NCBI GenBank assembly: GCA_029252045.1
Contig: JAQXCD010000020.1
Span: 233,685 to 297,684, forward strand
Origin: Sulfitobacter sp.
GTDB taxonomy: Bacteria; Pseudomonadota; Alphaproteobacteria; Rhodobacterales; Rhodobacteraceae
Reading direction: 5' to 3'
Length of the DNA stretch: 64,000 nt
The notes beneath the pieces were generated by a model. That model was not told where the DNA came from, did no database searches, and was given only the letters and a program-made list of their open reading frames with translations. A program made the position numbers and the translations under genes. Below, one piece after another: positions 62,254 to 64,000 of this stretch. Within the stretch, counting starts at the first letter, position 1; each line of letters starts with the position of its first letter.

Positions 62254-62565
62254 TTATACTTTGATCTCGACGTCAACACCGGCAGCAAGGTCGAGCTTCA
62301 TCAGCGCGTCTACTGTTTGTGGTGTTGGGTCGACGATATCCAGCAGACGCTTGTGCGTGCGGATTTCGAATTGATCACGGGATTTCTTGTCGATGTGAGG
62401 TCCACGAAGAACTGTGAATTTCTCAATCTTGTTTGGAAGCGGAATAGGTCCGCGTACCGAAGCACCTGTGCGTTTGGCGGTGTTTACGATTTCCTGTGTC
62501 GACGCATCGAGCACACGGTAATCAAACGCCTTCAAACGGATGCGGATGTTCTGGCTGGCTGCCAT
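62254..62565 (-). CDS. rpsJ: 30S ribosomal protein S10
   Basis: [39 protein letters not shown]. Confidence 0.98.
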   Translation of the reverse strand: MAASQNIRIRLKAFDYRVLDASTQEIVNTAKRTGASVRGPIPLPNKIEKFTVLRGPHIDKKSRDQFEIRTHKRLLDIVDPTPQTVDALMKLDLAAGVDVEIKV

Positions 62566-62641
62566 GTTCATCACCCTTCATTTGGGCTTAGATCGGAGAG
62601 GAGGACCGTGGCTCATCCACACCCCTCATCGCGTCTTTATG

Positions 62642-62681
62642 TCCAACGTAAACAGGGCACGCATGTCGCACCCTCGTTGGA
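62642..62681 (-). promoter_or_regulatory. Candidate 5'-terminal leader hairpin of S10 mRNA
   Basis: Minus strand TCCAACG[AGGGTGC-gacatgc-GTGCCCT]gttta-CGTTGGA; begins about at the predicted start site. Confidence 0.55.
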
Positions 62682-62688
62682 TAGGGGG

Positions 62689-62717
62689 GCTATAGGGGGA
62701 GTCGGGGGATGTGGCAA
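62689..62717 (-). promoter_or_regulatory. Candidate S10-operon promoter
   Basis: TTGCCA-17-TATAGC on minus strand upstream of rpsJ. Confidence 0.7.
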
Positions 62718-62757
62718 GTGCGGAGTTTGAAGGGGGTTGGTTTTGCCCTGAACGCTC

Positions 62758-63828
62758 TCAGACGGCATGGGGGCGCAGTTTATCGACTTCGTCGCGATAG
62801 GGCGCAGCCCCAACAGGAAGGTCGCGGATGATCACCGCATCCTGATGACGAAGCTGTTTGACCAGAACGGGGACAAGCCGCCGGAATGCGGCCCAGATGG
62901 AAGGATCAGGCGGCGGCATATCATGTTTGATCAGAGTATGAAGTTTGGGCAAATTATAATAAGGGACCATCGTAAACATGTGATGTTCAAGGTGATAGTT
63001 CATGTTGAGATAGATAAAGCGGCTGACAGGGTTCATCAGCACAGTTCGCGTGTTCAACCGATGATCTGACACGTTTTCGGCCAGCCCGAGGTGTTGTAGC
63101 AGCCCCGTCATCACATGATGCCACGCCCCGTACAGACGCGGCAGGCCGATCAACATCAGCGACAATATCGACCCCATCCATAGTGATGTGGCGACGGTGA
63201 CAGCATAGATCAGCAACCAGATGCGCGCGACCAAAAACAGGCGTGCGTGGTCTTTGGTCGCGACATACATTGCCTCTTGCGGGGCGATGCGCCCGCTGGC
63301 GTGCAGGATCATGCTTTTGAACGCGTGATAGACATCAACGACGCCCGTAAACGCCAAGGCAACGCGCAGTAAATCAGGTGGCCGCATCGCGACAATTTCG
63401 GGATCGCGCCCAACAACGACGGTGTCGGTGTGATGACGCACGTGGCTGGCCCGCCAAACAACCGGATTCCGCATCATCATGAAACAGGCAATCTGATAAA
63501 CGACAGCATTCATCCAAGGCGTTTTGAACGCGGTCTTGTGGCCGCATTCATGCCACCGAGAATCTGCGCCGGATCCGTATAGAACCCCGTAGATAATCCA
63601 GAATGGAGCAGACCACCACGACGGCCACAGCGCAATTGCGATGGTTGCGGACACAATCAATGCGCCAAGCCAGAGCGCTGTATCACGCAGGGCCATCGCG
63701 TCCGATTTTTGCATCAAGGCCCTGATAGCCTGTGGGTCAACTGTCGGGCGAAACCAATTCGGATTGGCGGTGCCGTTTAAGGCCGCGATGCTGTCCCCCT
63801 CGTCTGAAAGTTTGTAATTCTGGGTCAT
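62758..63828 (-). CDS. Membrane fatty acid desaturase-family protein
   Basis: Histidine boxes HECGH, HVRHH and HLEHH. Confidence 0.92.
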   Translation of the reverse strand: MTQNYKLSDEGDSIAALNGTANPNWFRPTVDPQAIRALMQKSDAMALRDTALWLGALIVSATIAIALWPSWWSAPFWIIYGVLYGSGADSRWHECGHKTAFKTPWMNAVVYQIACFMMMRNPVVWRASHVRHHTDTVVVGRDPEIVAMRPPDLLRVALAFTGVVDVYHAFKSMILHASGRIAPQEAMYVATKDHARLFLVARIWLLIYAVTVATSLWMGSILSLMLIGLPRLYGAWHHVMTGLLQHLGLAENVSDHRLNTRTVLMNPVSRFIYLNMNYHLEHHMFTMVPYYNLPKLHTLIKHDMPPPDPSIWAAFRRLVPVLVKQLRHQDAVIIRDLPVGAAPYRDEVDKLRPHAV

Positions 63829-63891
63829 AAAAAAAGCTAGCGCCGGGTCTACGTTGCGTCAACGGTTTGGTGACAGTCGACCAACGCAAAA

Positions 63892-63920
63892 GGCCCCCGC
63901 GTTTGCGGGGGCCGTTTTAT
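63892..63920. terminator. Hairpin terminator near window end
   Basis: ggcccccgc-gttt-gcgggggcc followed by gttttatttctt. Confidence 0.8.
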
Positions 63921-64000
63921 TTCTTCTAGCCTTTAGCGTTCATCCGCTCTCGTCATTTGCAAGCAAACGACTGCCGCGGATGCACGCTGCTAAGTTTGCT

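Noticed and set aside
62682-62735. G-quadruplex upstream of rpsJ (G-runs in ggggggctatagggggagtcggggg)
   Set aside because: Three close G-tracts only, the fourth is about 20 nt away; the tracts are better explained as the C-rich spacer of the promoter

Overview
The window looks like an ordinary chromosomal segment of a marine Rhodobacteraceae/Roseobacter-type alphaproteobacterium; this is inferred from gene content and style, not from a search. Left part: DMT permease end, quinone oxidoreductase, CydAB/CioAB-type bd oxidase with a 35-aa DUF2474/CydX-like ORF missing from the ORF track, a two-component system divergent from a DegP-like protease, and a DUF2946 + PCu(A)C copper pair. This is followed by a MarR regulator and a homogentisate cluster (hmgA, fahA, MBL hydrolase, FAD monooxygenase, DUF2783, maiA) next to a TAXI-type TRAP transporter. 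Middle: tRNA-Arg(ACG), a histidine kinase, a flavin disulfide reductase + TVP38 pair, rpmH-rnpA-yidD, an EF-hand-loop protein, ttcA, an EAL protein, yidC, engB, argB, aapJQMP, ATP12, HAD, rluC, crcB, rarA and degQ. Right part: the S10-spc-alpha ribosomal cluster, all on the minus strand. It is cut by three non-ribosomal insertions and by several hairpin terminators, and its blocks appear to have their own promoters (TTGNNN-17-TANNNN) with hairpin-bearing leaders. The most interesting items are: (1) the fragmented ribosomal cluster with candidate leader RNAs, (2) decaying or frameshifted ORFs in its insertions, including an acyltransferase pseudogene, (3) a candidate MhaAB-like two-component hydroxylase (FAD monooxygenase + 59-aa DUF2783) in the homogentisate operon, and (4) short ORFs absent from the supplied track. 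I found no CRISPR array, transposase, phage or defence system.
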